A stretch of 64,000 nt of DNA. Origin: Osmia lignaria lignaria (taxonomy: Eukaryota; Arthropoda; Insecta; Hymenoptera; Megachilidae). The DNA is taken from assembly GCF_051020975.1 (NCBI RefSeq), contig NC_135040.1:6627501-6691500 (forward strand). The letters run 5' to 3'. Both the position numbers and the translations under genes were made by a program. Below, in pieces: positions 36,501 to 48,300 of this stretch (its first letter is position 1; each line of letters opens with the position of its first letter). The notes beneath the pieces were generated by a model. It was not told the origin of the DNA. It saw only the letters and a program-made list of their open reading frames with translations, and did not search any database.

Positions 36501-39500
36501 TAGTAAAATAAACATGGGTTGTATAAAGCGTATTTCGTTAAACATTATCTTCGTATTCCCGAGGGTTCGCCGCTTGTCTCTCGATTCCGCAAGCTTCTTT
36601 CTAGCGCTTATACCGTACACGCTGAGAGAACAGGGGGACAGACGTCAGTTTAATTCGTATTACTTTTCACATAAATCCGTCGGGATTCACAGGCTGGAGA
36701 GCGATAGGGTAGGAGGAGGTATAGTCCGCGGGGATAAGCGATAAAATGTCGCGTATAACGCGAGAGGTCTATATACATATACGTGGAGGGTTGGAGGCTC
36801 GGTCCATGTCAAAGAGGGGTTGCGTAGGCAGTGGAAAACGAGGAGAAATTCTCTTTCTTCTTTCTCCATGGCCCGTTACGTCCTCCCCATTTTCCTCGGT
36901 CTCCTTGAGCCGTGGCTGTACCGATTTCCAGGCAGTTTTTGCTGAAACATCGCGCCGTTGATCCGGCATTTTCCAGGCCGCTTGGTTTATCGCTCGGCCT
37001 GATCCCTCTGTTCGTACCGCGGTGTTACAAGCCCCTGCAATCGATGTTTTCATCCCATCTTCCTTTCTCGGCTCCGTCTGCCTCTCCAGTACCAGTTCTC
37101 CTACCGATTCCACTCACTCCGGTATTTCTCTTTATCTTTTCCCTCCCTGAGATAACCACCGCCATTTGTCTCCCCCGTGGTGGCGTGTATCGAAGCTACC
37201 TACGATCTGACCGTACACCAGAGACTCGAATTCGTTGGCTTTGGAAAAAGGGGGTTGATTTTCTGCGACAGCAATCACCAGTCCGAAGGAGGTTCTGCGC
37301 CAGACCTCTGTTGGAGCCAGAGTGTAAATTTTTATCGAGAAAATGTTCCAACGTAGATCTCGATCGATTTTATACGCCTATTTTCAATCACGTTCAGTTC
37401 ACGATAAAAGACTTTCTCTACGTGATCGTGTACTACCCTTCGGGCACAGGATTTTGTTTCCTGCGCCGCACGGGTTTGGCGTCGCGCGAATAAACACACC
37501 GGGGACACGCGATCTGATATTCAATATCCTCGGCTTTCCCCTCGGGAGAGTTTTGCCAGGATCTCGAACTAGCATACGTGGTATCCAGTTTCTACGTGTT
37601 CCGAGCCCGTCGGATATAATAGATACATTTTTCGATCTTTCAATATCTCACTGGCCAACGGCTCCAACGATTCTTGTCGCAATTCGCTGCCATTGTAAAT
37701 AAAAAATATTTCACATTTTCGTTAATCATTAAAACTTCCCTCCTTTAATGAAACTTGGTGCACGAATCTGCCTTACATCTGGCGAATTCCTTCGGGAGCA
37801 ACGGGTGGTTGGAGCAGAGGTGGATCGTGTCGCCAGTGGATCCCAGTTGTCCATTAACTCGTCGCCCTTTAATGCATCGTAGCTGGACAGGCGACCAAAC
37901 CTCCATGGTGTTTTGACACTCGTCCATGCGCGACGTCGCCCACCGCACGTCGCCCGATCCATTTTGCACCGCGATTTATTTGCCTCGCCCTACTCTGTTT
38001 TTCCCCGGCCGAAAGTCCTGCTCGTACCGCGATACAGATATCGTTCCCGTATTTCATCGAAGACAGAGGACGTTGGATGCGAAGAAAAGGAGAGGAAAGA
38101 TATCTCATCCAACGGGGTGCCGGAAGTGGAGCGAAGTGCTGCGATCCCGCAAGGATGTGTGGTTCGGGCCGGAAACTTGGCGGAGGGTATAAATTGAATT
38201 CGGGGCTGCGCATCCGACGCGTAAAAGTGACTTCGCACGCCCTTTAAATTTCTCCGCGTGCAATTCGACCCCTTCTTCGACTGCACCGCTGGACGACCAT
38301 TACCGGGGCCGGAAAATGACAATAATTTTGCCTGCCAACCGAGAACCTTACCTTCGATCAATTGACCCTCTTCCGTTTCTACGTGTATCATCGAATAAAC
38401 CATTAGAAATCGAAACGTAATTCGATAGAAATTCCCTTGAAACTACCCTTAATCGATCACAAAAGCATCGAGATCCTTAGTTGCCTATCAATGTCGAGGT
38501 TTCCCACGTTACATTTCAGATTTCACGAATTCAGCCGATCACGAGACGGCTACGGTGATGGATGAACGGAGGAATATCTAACAAAGTCAGCGTGCAAACT
38601 AAGTTGAAGGCATAGTAACGGGGACACGCGGGCGGATTATGGACGGTTGCGGACCGTGGTCCGCGTGCGGTCTCCACGAGCGAGGTTTAGGCGCGTGCGA
38701 GCTGGATTTATGGCCCCCATTATGACGTTGACGTATCGCCTTCGTGAGGGTCCTAAAGCAAACCCAAGGCGGATCTAAGCTCCGTGTATCTAAGCCGAGA
38801 GCTAGCCACAGGTTACCGCAACCGGGACGAGAATATTCCAAGCTGATCCCGTGGACCACCGTGTCCGATAAATGTCCGACTGGACGTGGCTTTTCCTCCG
38901 TTTACCTCTCCTAAGGAAATTTTCATGGTTATAATAACACGAGGGGTTTACGAGCTTAGGTAATGGATATTTAACGACGATTTTCAAAATAGTCGGAGAA
39001 AACCTCAGGGGTAAGCAACGCACGCAGCTACCCTGGCATTTCCGTATCGCGATTCATTACACCGTGTTTAGATAATTAATAAACCGCGGGTCTATGTAAA
39101 TATCGCGTTGGATATCGCTGGGTCGATCTCGCGCTCGGGCAGCGGAGTAATTTTACTCGGCGTTTCCTTCCCCTTTTATCGTCGCACGGGTCGAGCGTGT
39201 TCCGTGTTTCATTCGCAATCAGCGGCAGTAAGCAACCGGCCGAACGGTGTCGTTCACGGCGGAGCGTAAGTGGTGGCAGTAACCTGAAAGTTATCGCGCG
39301 GCCAACAGGGTCGTAACGAGCACACCACGTTGAATGCAGGTTACCGGTCGAACGGACGACATTCTGACGCGCTGTTATTGCCACTAAGGCATGTTTAACA
39401 CTCACATAGCCGGCCGTGATAATACCCCGTGTCCGTGATCGCCAATGGATATACATGGATCCTCGATAAACAACCCAACTCGCTTAGCGTTTTTAATTTC

Positions 39501-40960
39501 ACGATAATCGCCGATCAACAGGTGCAAATTCTTACGCGACTACTTCTTTATTTCCACCTTTTATTTTAACCCTGTTTCGCGATCGTACCATCGGACCATT
39601 GGGCACTTTCATAATTCGCGATACAGGCACCATGGAGAGAGTGGTGAACGGAGAAGATTAATTGCAACGGGGACCAATGTCGGTGTTGCAGGTTGCTCGA
39701 ATTAATTTTTCTGAAAATTATTATCCTTGGTATTCTGGTAGATACGGGGGGCGATATCCGAATGTTTATGGAATTATTAACACGATAAATGACAGTGGAA
39801 ATTACCATAGCCATGTGTCATAAAATAATATGAAATAATAAAGACCTTGAAAATGAAATTTTTAACACCGCCGGCCCACGTAATCGGAGTCTTAGAAATT
39901 TATTCATATTCTTAAAATAATGATGATCTTACCTTTAGAGAACTCGATATTTCTTTAACTCCTCATTTTTCCTGATCTTCCTGTTTTTATTTGTAGCAGT
40001 TTACCTGTAATGAAAAAAAAAAATTGAATGGTTATTCGGGATTAGGATAGAAGGTAGGATATTTTTAAACGTTGGACAAGTATTTTTGATAAGTCAGTTT
40101 GATACGATCGGAGACACCGTAGGAGTCGCTCGTAACCGCGTGAATATTATTTCTGTCTCGGGAGTTTTAAACCTTTTTAGTATGCAAACAGACGGTTCTC
40201 GAGGCGATATAACAGCGACGTTAAGGGTTGAAAGACGCGGAGAATGTAGATGCGAACCGACCGGGTACATTGCTAACACGGCCGACGATTTTTACAGAGG
40301 ATCGTTTAAATAAAATCGTATTAGTTACGATGCCTACAATCTCCAACTGTCGACCCATTATTATTTCTTTTATTAAAATAATAAAACATGCAATGGTGTG
40401 CAAAGTTTAAATTTGAAATAATATTATCAGTCGAATGATAAGCAGAGATAGACAAAAAAAAAAACCAACTACAACGTCGCAGATTTTTCGTTCCATTACT
40501 GTTATCGAACGAAAAACGTCAGAGAGACGAGTAGCCGCTGACAGATGCATAGAATTTTTCTCGAGTCCATTCGAGTCACCTCGACGCGAGTAACGGATGC
40601 CATGATTTCCCAGGGGTCGCGGGGTTACCGTATATTTTCATACGAATGCGTAGCCAGAAGTCTAACCCTCCTGTCGTGCGTGGATGTAACTAAGAGACTG
40701 ACCGTGGAATTTAAATGCCATTATGAATATTTTCCCTCGAACGAGACCGATCTGGTATCGTTTGATTTTCATATGAATTCGCCACCGGAATCGTCGTGTT
40801 TGTTCCAGAAAATCATAGGGGTTCCTATAAAATATACGATCGTCAACGTGACACAGTAATCAACGTGTTAAATTAAAAGAAAAAAAAAGAATGACAAATA
40901 CATTGGATCAAAAATAAAGTTGGTACTCATTTAATCTAAGAAAAGAATAAACAGAAAATT
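36501..40960. other. Start of GC-richer stretch, no supported gene
   Basis: Composition shifts near 36.5 kb to clearly more GC with many CpG. ORFs of 110-193 codons on both strands (36912-37493 plus is the longest) overlap one another, lack domains and are expected at this GC content. Candidate exon pieces are noted as findings: minus 38403-38352 and minus 40004-39933. Confidence 0.5.
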
Positions 40961-41032
40961 TCCTTGCAACCTATCCAACACAATCGCTCCCAATTATCCC
41001 GAAATCCCGTCGACTAAACAAGCGATCACAGG

Positions 41033-41300
41033 GGTGGTAGTGATAGTGGTGGTGGCGGCGGTGGTGGTGGTGGAAATCAATCAGAAGTCGCGGTGAGTAA
41101 CGGGATGAGTGGAGGAGGGAGTGTCGTCTCCTCAAAGACGACGACAACGTCGACGACGAGGAGGACACTTGCTGGTCGCCAAGAGCAACGTAGCAACAAC
41201 CCCGTTTAGTACTCTCGGTGTGTCTGCGCCGTACAGAAACGCCGAGATGGTAACGACGACGACGACGACGACGACGACGATGGTGGTGGTGGAATAGTAG
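41033..41300. repeat. GGT/GGC and ACG trinucleotide microsatellites
   Basis: Runs of GGT/GGC (about 41033-41073), broken ACG units (41137-41163), an uninterrupted ACG run (about 41253-41280) and GGT again (41280-41295). Long glycine, serine/threonine or histidine/arginine ORFs on both strands here arise from these repeats. Confidence 0.85.
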
Positions 41301-41560
41301 AAGGATGGTGGTGGTGGTTGCGATGGTGGTGGACGAGATCCAGCCGAGAGGGTGAATAAGGGTGGTTTGAAAAGGCGAAGAGTGGGGTGGTAGGATACGG
41401 GACGGCTGGTTACGGTGGTGTTGCGGGGTGTCGAGGGGTTGGTCGACGCGGAGGGGCAAGAGGCAAGAGGCAGCGAACGGAGGTATAGGAGGGACGTAAA
41501 GAGGGTGGTTTGGTAAACGAGGTGGAGGAAGGGTGGTCTGGGTGGTTGGTTGGTGATGCA
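41300..41560 (+). repeat. G-rich, strand-skewed tract
   Basis: The plus strand is strongly G-rich with repeated GGTGG, GGGTGG and GGGG clusters and few C. Such DNA could form G-quadruplexes. The 205-codon minus-strand ORF across it (40971-41588) is Pro/His/Arg/Ser-rich low complexity and is not called a gene. Confidence 0.6.
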
Positions 41561-41583
41561 TTGCGCGAACTCCCCGCGGCGAG

Positions 41584-41593
41584 GTCACGTGAC
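41584..41593. promoter_or_regulatory. GTCACGTGAC palindrome (E-box / CLEAR-type)
   Basis: A perfect 10-bp palindrome matching the full CLEAR-type E-box bound by MITF/TFE bHLH-ZIP factors in animals. It lies in CpG-rich sequence at the right edge of the G-rich tract. Whether a promoter is nearby is unknown. Confidence 0.35.
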
Positions 41594-41599
41594 TCGTAC

Positions 41600-44215
41600 C
41601 CCCGGCCTATCATTGATCGCTCCCCGGAGAAACGTCGGACACACTGTGCCCACCAAGCATTGTACCTTGCACCTTACCAGCTTTCCTAGCACATCTTCGG
41701 GGCTTGAGAACGTCCGGGAGACGGAGGATGAGGCTGCGACCAGCCCGTTCCATCCGAGGCGCCCTCCAGTTATCTAGCCGCTTCCTGATCTTACGCTTTC
41801 TCCTTCCTTCCACTTTCCTTCTAGCTTCTTTATTTTTAGAATCGAACCTCGTGTTGCGGACACCCTGTCCGACCATCGTTTCTTCCTTTTCTTACACGGT
41901 TTTTTTATATTGCTGAGATTTTCGGGAAACATTAGGAAAAACTTTTGAATTTGAATTTTGAAGAAAAGAACTATCGGTGCTGATAGTTTGCAGTTAACAA
42001 GAGTTCTCGCAATGAAAGCGACTGGGCAGCAAGAAACTATCCTCCTGTTCGATCATGTCCTGCGATGGAAAAAGTGTTGCACGTGCGATCGCTCCGCGTG
42101 CCAAGGAGACGTTCGTACATCGGCAAAACCGTCAATCAGTCGGCGAACTCGCTCACGGAGCGAGTTCCTTTTAATTGATCCGCGAATTCGAGGAAACGCG
42201 AGGAACATCGGCGCGTCGCGTCGTCGAGCTGCTGGTTGAAGCCATTTCCAAGGAAAACACGGAGCAACCGGCTGCGAGTTCCTCGCTTGTAACAGCCTCT
42301 GGTAAGAAGCGTTGTCGTTGCAAGCAGTTTCTCGTGTATCCGCTTGTCAGCCAGCGGCATCTCGCTTTCGCAATTTCCACGCTTTAAACGTGCCTCGTTT
42401 TCCTTCGACGCAACGCTCTGCCTGCCGTTTTATATTAAGAATATCGACGAAACGTTTATGCAGAATTTTATGGATAATTTCAGCTTGAAATTGATACCTG
42501 GCCAAGCGATATTTCGCGGTAGTTTTCTGTCATTAAATCATGAAAATTGTAGAGACCGGTCTCGATGTAATATCGAAAATAAGAAGAAGGATAATTATGG
42601 TCGCAGCGAAATCGTTCGATCCGGCTAAATTAACAAGAAGCTTAATTAGTATATGATATTTAACGAGCGTCAATAACGATCTCGCGTGCAAGCTGAAACG
42701 CCGTGGTGCGAGTTTTCGCGTCTGTCCACCGTGTAATTATGAAAATCGAGTTTGCTTTATGGGTATCGGTGATCGTTACACGTGTGAACGTCGTGATTGC
42801 ACGCGTTTCATCTAGATAACGATGTTTGTCAGCTGCTAAACGATCCGATGCCGGGGAACGCTGCTTGTTGCCGGAGAATACGGTAACAACGGGCTAAGAA
42901 TATCGTGCAGACTCGTAGTCTGTCGAACACGCTGGCAATTTTCTTGCGTTTCCGCGTCTGATTCATCATCATCGCAACGTTTTATTAGCGTCGGCTGAGA
43001 AATTCGCAGACCCGAGTCTGACCGCGATAACCGAGTCACGCGATTTCTTCAAATTCCCCGGATAATTAAATCTGTCAGGTAATTAATAGCGTGTGCGCCG
43101 TTAAAGGAGGCGATGAAAATTTATAAGCAGGCAATTTCACCGCGTTTCCCCGATTATCTTCCCCCGTGATTCGGGCTGAATCGTCGCAAGGTTGGATGCA
43201 CAGCGTGAAACATCTCGCAAGCTGGCAATTATCCCGCGTACGCAGACGTGGAATGGAAAATTTCAAGATGAATGTGTTGCTTCTTAGCCTTTCAGTTCAA
43301 ACACCATAAACCAATAAAACATCGAGTTATGAAAAATGATAATCAACGGGTTAAAATAGCGAAGCAGCCGGTTAAGAATAAAACGAAAGGTAACGAAAGG
43401 TACCGTTTATAAGAAAAAGAGAAGGAAAAGTTAAAGCGTTTCCGGTGATTCCACGATGTCGCTCGTCGGGAATCGGAATTTCCTGCGGTTCTTTTGTCAT
43501 GCAAAAGGAAAGGAGGAAAAAGAGGAGGCAGGAAAATCCGAGCGGTGAGACGATCAAGGCGTCGGTGGTGTCCTTTGAAATTAAGTAGTTACGCCGCCCT
43601 CAAAGGGTGGCTCTCGCTCTGTTCGGACCGCTTGCCGGCAGCTTGCTTCTTTCCCGCGAAAACTCTTTAAATCGTACCCTCCTACACCCGGCCAGCAGTT
43701 TATTAAAAGGGTGAAGTTCGCCGGGGAGAAGGAAAGGAATCGGACACCCTCCAGGCGGATCCTACTTTAATATATTTTGATTGATAGGATTAGCAGCCAC
43801 TTAACGATGCTGTCGAAACTATGCTCGAAGGCTGAAGGAAAAAGAAACGACGGATGGTAACTAATTAAATCGCTAATTCCTTCTGGACACGATTCGTAAT
43901 CCAATCGGCAAGTTCGCGTTTCGGTGTTTGTAATTTGTTAAAAAAATCATAGACACCCTGTGAGATACGAGAAACGTCAACGATTATCGCTATCCGTTGA
44001 ATCACGTTTCTATTACCTTAATCTTTCCAAGGAATTCAATTCGATCCAATTAACTGGATCTCGCCGCGAAGTGTCATCCGCGTCGAGTTTACCGGAATCA
44101 CATTCATATTTCTCCGCAGCCGCGCGCACCTACTCTTCGTATATACGTTTTTCAAGCATGCAAATGAATTCCGCCTTCCTTGCCTTTCGTAATTCCATAA
44201 ATTCGTTGTTCGTCT
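41600..44215. other. GC-richer non-coding stretch
   Basis: Mixed sequence with alternating CpG-rich and A/T-rich blocks, including several homeodomain-type sites (for example GTAATTATGA near 42733-42742 and TTTATGGG near 42757). No supported gene or transposon was seen. It looks more like regulatory or intronic DNA than coding DNA. Confidence 0.4.
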
Positions 44216-44217
44216 AA

Positions 44218-44460
44218 ACTGGCTGACAGACGGGAAGACGGCGAACGGAGGGGGAGGGTTGTTGAGGAGTATACCGGATGGGTGGCGACGCGGTAAGCCG
44301 TGTTAGAGAGAACGAAAGAGTGACGATGGGGGATGGGGTAACGCGAAGAAGGGTAGCAGGGGAAGGAGAAAGGTACAAGAATAATTGAAGACGAGTTTCC
44401 TTCGGTTCGTGGATAGGGATGGTCGCGGGACGTCGGGGGTAGGTTGTTGATGGAGGCAGC
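44218..44460 (+). repeat. Second G-rich skewed tract
   Basis: The plus strand is rich in GGG/GGGG and GGA with few pyrimidines. The 82-codon minus-strand ORF across it is Pro/Ser/Thr low complexity and not called. Confidence 0.5.
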
Positions 44461-45054
44461 ACCAGATGTTATCTTCCTCCTTGGGGTGACGCCATCAACT
44501 TTTAGACAATGCGAGGACTTTTCGGCGAAATATCAAACTTCGGTCGCGTCTTGTAGTTGGCAACCCAACCCCTGGCCAGCCGCCGCTTCCTCGCTCGCGA
44601 CACCTCCGAGAATTCGCGACGATCGTTATTAAAATGTAAATTTTCGCGGAAAATTTGCTCTCGCAGTTCCCGAAGGTTTATTCCTGTCCCGACGTTACGA
44701 GTACACTATTCTTTTTATTGTTTTGAACTTCACCGAAAATCCCAAAATACGTGTCGAAATCTTTTATTCTCTCTCCGTCGGGATCGAGACGAGGGAAATT
44801 TACGTAATTCGAGTTTATTCGTTCGTTTTACATCTCGGCCGATATCGATCACCGCGAGAGAGAACAAGATCCTCCCCAACGGCCGTTCGGGCACCGGTTA
44901 AAAGAGCCATCCGATTCGTCGTCCGTAGAACGCGAAGATAGCAGCGACCCTCTTTTTCTTCTCCGAGAAGGTAACAGCTCGGCGATTATGGCCGTTCGAG
45001 TCGTGGAAAGGAATCGAATGATTTGATCTGGACCCGATAAAAGGCCGAAGGTAA

Positions 45055-45290
45055 GCACGGGGAGAGGCAGAAGAGAGAAAAACGAGGATGGAGGTGGGAG
45101 GGAGGTGAAACACGACCACCTTCAGCAGGCACCAGGTAGTTGGAAGCTGCGAGCTGAAGAAGGAGACGTGGACATTTCCGATGCAGAATCGAACGATAGT
45201 CCGGTGGTCGAAGAAAGAAGGAAAGAAAGAGAGAGGGTGGAGGGAGGGTGGTCGGAGGAGGAGGAAGAGAACGGGTCAGGAGGTCGGGTA
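45055..45290 (+). repeat. Purine-rich tract
   Basis: GGA/GAA-rich plus strand. An acidic plus-strand ORF (45105-45317) lies across it; its non-repetitive first half (about 45126-45215) is described as a finding, the rest is purine repeat. Confidence 0.5.
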
Positions 45291-45319
45291 CCTTTATCGA
45301 CGCCGTACTACTCGTAAAT

Positions 45320-48300
45320 TGAATCAAAAGGAGCGAAATGAGCAAGCAGGCGCGGTGGGGTTGTAGATTGAGCGAACGCGACGACGACTAACGGAAAAGG
45401 GGGTGGTATTTTAGCTCGACTTAAAATGGCCCTTTAATCAATGTCCCTTCTTAACTACAAGCCATGAGATAAACGACCGGAAATGACGGCCCGATAAGAA
45501 AATTGCTTACCCGACGTCTCCCGAGAATTGCCTCGATTTTCCAGCATCAGACGACGCGTGAGCTCGACTTTCTGGCTCCTTCGTAAATGCTTATCAAAAT
45601 GGATGTTAAACCGTGCGATTTTTTTCCACATTTCACAATCCACCCCCTTCGTCGTCGTCGACGAACTACGGCGACCGGTTGGCTCGTTCGTCTTTTTCTC
45701 GCGAGGTAACTTCAACCCCTGTTACTTAACGAGAAAAACGTATCGGGCGACGGGAATGGCTTGTTAACCGAGCACCAGGTTACACCCTCGTTTAACCGCG
45801 GCGACTTATTGCAGATATGAATCTGCGGTATGCGAGGTTCGCTCGAATTTGCATGCAAGGACCCGTTCGGTCGACGACAGGTGCAACCGGTACCCCGCGA
45901 TAAGTTTGCATTTTTGCGCCAATTATTGGCATTTCGCGGTGTGCCGGGATAAAACGTCGGCCTTTAACGAGCATAGCTGGCATAATGCGTTCCCTTTGTT
46001 CGCGCGTCTACGAGCCACGTAGCAGCTGCTACGCGAACAGAAGATCCTTCAAAAGGAAGAAAACATGGTGGTCGAAAGGGACAACGGTAATTTCTCAACG
46101 TTGAAGGGTCGAGTTAAAGTCGTCTCTATCAGCGTGTACCGAAACGTCTCCATAATGCACGATACGTAGCTGCTCCCTCGTAAATCGTCCTCGTGAAACG
46201 AGACAATGAGAGTGTTCGCAACGCTTGGAACACGCTGTTCACCGGCTACGAGGCAAACCACTTTCGACCTCGAAATTGAAACGACAAGGGTTCGCTAACG
46301 CCTATAATACGTATACTCTTACGTTCATAAGTCATGGGACACCTTGACCGCTTTACGATAAATCTACGACGATATCGATTGATATTTGCAAACTCAGCCG
46401 GCATGCGGCAGAGATGGTGTTAAACAGAAAACTGAAACTATCGAATGTCCTGTCACGTCCTGCGACGCATTCTTCCAACATCCAAATTCATCGTTTCTCA
46501 ATTCTGAGTGAGCAATTTATTCGGGGTCGGTATATTGCGAAAATGCCGACAACCTAAGTAAATGTAGTTCACCAGAATTGACAAATCAAGCTTCGTGCCC
46601 CCTTTTTCCTTTATAAGTATCTCTACCGCTACCAATCAATCCAGTTCTTCTATCGTTAAGACTCTGTTACGACGGTTCCGGGCCTCGAATGGACAACGTC
46701 GTGGACTCATAGACATACCCGTGGACGTCACAGTCCCATGACTTATGGAGACGAGTGTACATCCATATATCGTTGATATTCATCCGTTCCACGCAGCCGA
46801 CTATCGACGAACGGATCGAAATCGCGGACCGTGAGAACCGAGCGGCGTTCCAGCATGGGACGCTTTTCAACCGGCTATCTAATCTGGCAGCAATGGTAGA
46901 AACGGTTGTCGGTTACAGGTATCTGGAGCAACGTGGCCAGGCTAGAGCGCGGGCCGGCAATTATCATGCAAATGGCCGGTCGTTTTGCAGCCGCGAAATC
47001 GCGAGCAATTGAAATTCGCTGCGGCGAGCGTGGCGGGGCTCGGACGCCGGAACGAGCGCCAGGGGTTGTCGGCATTTTAATGCTTCTATACCGTAGGAAA
47101 CCGTGCGGAGGGGAACCCGGCCAAGACAGTGGGTTGATAGAAAAGGGAAGAATCGGGAAGGAAAGAGAAGAGAATTAGAGGAAGAGTCTGGAGGTGAAAG
47201 GAAACGAGGGAGGGTAAGAATGGACGGTGCTGCAGCAACGAGCGGCTCGACACGCTGTTAAGTATGGGTTTACGGCAGATACATATCGCGACGTATATAT
47301 CGCGTCTCAGCCGAGCAACTATGCGCCCGATGTCGAAGGAGGTGCAGGCAACCGATTGGACATCGTTTATAGGGATCGCCGTTCCTCGACCACTTTGCCA
47401 TCGTTTATTCAACATTCAGCTATTCGTGTACGTATCACATACTTCTATCAATTACATATTTCAATAATGCAGCTTCCCAAGAATCAATGAAAAACAAGAG
47501 AATAATAAAAAGTACATCAACTGAGAGTGCACGTCTTTCAATTTGTATGAAACTTTCCATTATTGATAAGAGAGTATCGGAACTTTTTTTTACCAAATCG
47601 TATCAATGGTCGATTTTATGTCTGTTCCTCGATCAGCTTGAAGATCGGTACCGAGCTGATCCCGGTCGAGAGTCAGGTCCATCGCGCAGGTAAAGCCACG
47701 ATGCATTCCCTCGAGATTTATAGGAAGGAGAGGGCCAGGGCAAGGGCCGTGTGCGAGTAAGGGTGAAGGGTTGCATCTCCGTATATATAGAGTGGGCATG
47801 CGGCGGGAACAGCGACAAATATATCGAGGTATTCCCGAGGAATTGAGCCGCTCACCAGCAAACGCGAGCTGCTGCGCTTTTACCGCGGGGTCACGCGAAA
47901 TATGCTCGTTCCTTCTTCGACAATTTGATCCCAGCAAAGAGATAGCATTGTGGACCCGGTGAACGCGCCCGCGCACCACACTCCTACGATGTCGGCAACC
48001 ACCACCACCACGTCGACGATGTTTATCCTTTTCTTTCTTATATCTAAGCTTCCCCTCTCCGATCCCCGTAGATATATTTATATACCGATAGCAACTGCTT
48101 TACTTGTTATTCGAACTTACAAATATTCGAATGTTGATAGATATAATAAAAGATGGAGAAATTTTTAAGTAATCAACAATTATCAAAAATGACGAAAAGA
48201 CAATTTCAAGGTTCGCGATCAAGAGGAATGGAAGCAGGAGCAGAGGGACGGTTCGCACAGAAGTGAGTCCCGATACCGATCTCCAGGCGACATTCCCGAA

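Noticed and set aside
36912..37493. 193-codon plus-strand ORF
   Set aside because: No domain or conserved-looking stretch; several opposite-strand ORFs of similar size overlap. It is expected by chance at this GC content.
40971..41588. 205-codon minus-strand ORF
   Set aside because: It reads as Pro, His, Arg, Ser and Thr runs from GGT, ACG and G-rich repeats, so it is explained by low complexity.
45455..45715. 86-codon minus-strand ORF ending near a GTAAGC donor
   Set aside because: The donor is acceptable, but there is no ATG, no good acceptor upstream and no recognised motif.
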